A DNA stretch of 42,005 nt, taken from Alteromonas_E sp964230255 (GTDB taxonomy: Bacteria > Pseudomonadota > Gammaproteobacteria > Enterobacterales > Alteromonadaceae). Under the pieces are notes generated by a model, which saw nothing but the letters and a program-made list of their open reading frames with translations, ran no database searches and was not told the DNA's origin. The position numbers and the translations under genes are program-made. Position 1 is the first letter of the stretch. Each line of letters opens with the position of its first letter. The stretch covers positions 1-42,005 of the forward strand of contig CAXRGW010000042.1 in NCBI GenBank assembly GCA_964230255.1, given 5' to 3'. Below are positions 41,869 to 42,005 of this stretch, one piece after another.

Positions 41869-42005
41869 ATGCAACAGGTTGATGATATTTTAGCGGAAGC
41901 GATTGCGCGCATACAAGAAACAGAATCTACAAAATCACTGGATGAAATCCGTGTCCACTACATGGGTAAGAAAGGTCGCTTAACCGAAGTGTTAAAAGGC
42001 TTAGG
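41869..42005 (+). CDS. pheS: Phenylalanine--tRNA ligase alpha subunit (partial, 5' end)
   Basis: Only the first 45 codons are inside the window: MQQVDDILAEAIARIQETES, then the KSLDEIRVHYMGKKGRLTEV segment of the N-terminal coiled coil that contacts tRNA-Phe. The ATG at 41869 has a GGGGGAAG ribosome site. Gene order after rplT and the sequence LDEIRVHYMGKKG identify it. The catalytic part lies beyond the right edge. Confidence 0.93.
   Translation, partial: MQQVDDILAEAIARIQETESTKSLDEIRVHYMGKKGRLTEVLKGL

Noticed and set aside
1..42005. CRISPR arrays, tRNA or rRNA genes, integrases or IS elements
   Set aside because: Looked for regularly spaced repeats, cloverleaf-like ends and transposase or recombinase motifs; none was seen, so island mobility cannot be claimed from this window.

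Overview
The window looks like a chromosome segment of a free-living, probably marine, gammaproteobacterium. The right end carries the classical thrS-infC-rpmI-rplT-pheS order with E. coli-like proteins, including the non-canonical AUU start of infC. The left end has a Fur-controlled haem-uptake locus and a fagA-fumC-orfX operon of the kind known from Pseudomonas. No integrase, IS element, tRNA, rRNA or CRISPR array was seen.

Layout. (1) 1-5295, haem and iron acquisition: the 5' part of a TonB-dependent receptor is divergent from hmuTUV-hugZ-DUF6607, with a Fur box between them. (2) 5305-8506 (minus), an iron-sparing oxidative-stress operon: fagA-like, fumC, an orfX-like gene, a small His-rich membrane protein, nickel superoxide dismutase sodN and its maturation protease sodX. 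A second, nearly identical Fur box precedes it. (3) 8743-10218, decayed genes: an ATP-grasp gene with an in-frame stop and the 3' remnant of a PA14/PEP-CTERM-like protein. (4) 10348-12659: an EAL-HDOD regulator and a papain-like lipoprotein. (5) 12660-32797, a roughly 20 kb accessory island that is the most interesting part. It holds an exported Cys-rich/TPR protein coupled to TIR-nSTAND1-TM-WD40, a secreted trypsin-like protease, a TPR-Ser/Thr kinase, FHA-TM-trypsin, a multi-TM (SLATT-like) alpha/beta-hydrolase, SLOG-multi-TM (SLATT-like) and TrkA-RyR. (6) 32853-38114: a pldA pseudogene, an M19 dipeptidase lipoprotein, a small basic protein, a DUF3080 lipoprotein, an interrupted Trp-rich exported protein and a fructosamine-kinase-family gene. 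(7) 38230-42005: the translation gene cluster.

How it may work. Regions 1 and 2 form a Fur regulon: haem is imported and opened while iron enzymes are replaced by iron-free FumC and Ni-SOD. The island combines domain families tied to NAD-derived nucleotide signalling and biological conflict (TIR, SLOG, RyR, SLATT, nSTAND) with what looks like a phospho-relay across the inner membrane (kinase, FHA, periplasmic protease). I infer an envelope-surveillance or defence system whose effectors are membrane perturbation, a hydrolase and proteases. This is inferred from domain content and gene order, not shown.

Four genes carry in-frame premature stops, among them rplT, which is normally essential. 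Either the sequence contains errors or there is unusual recent decay; both should be kept in mind when reading the pseudogene calls.
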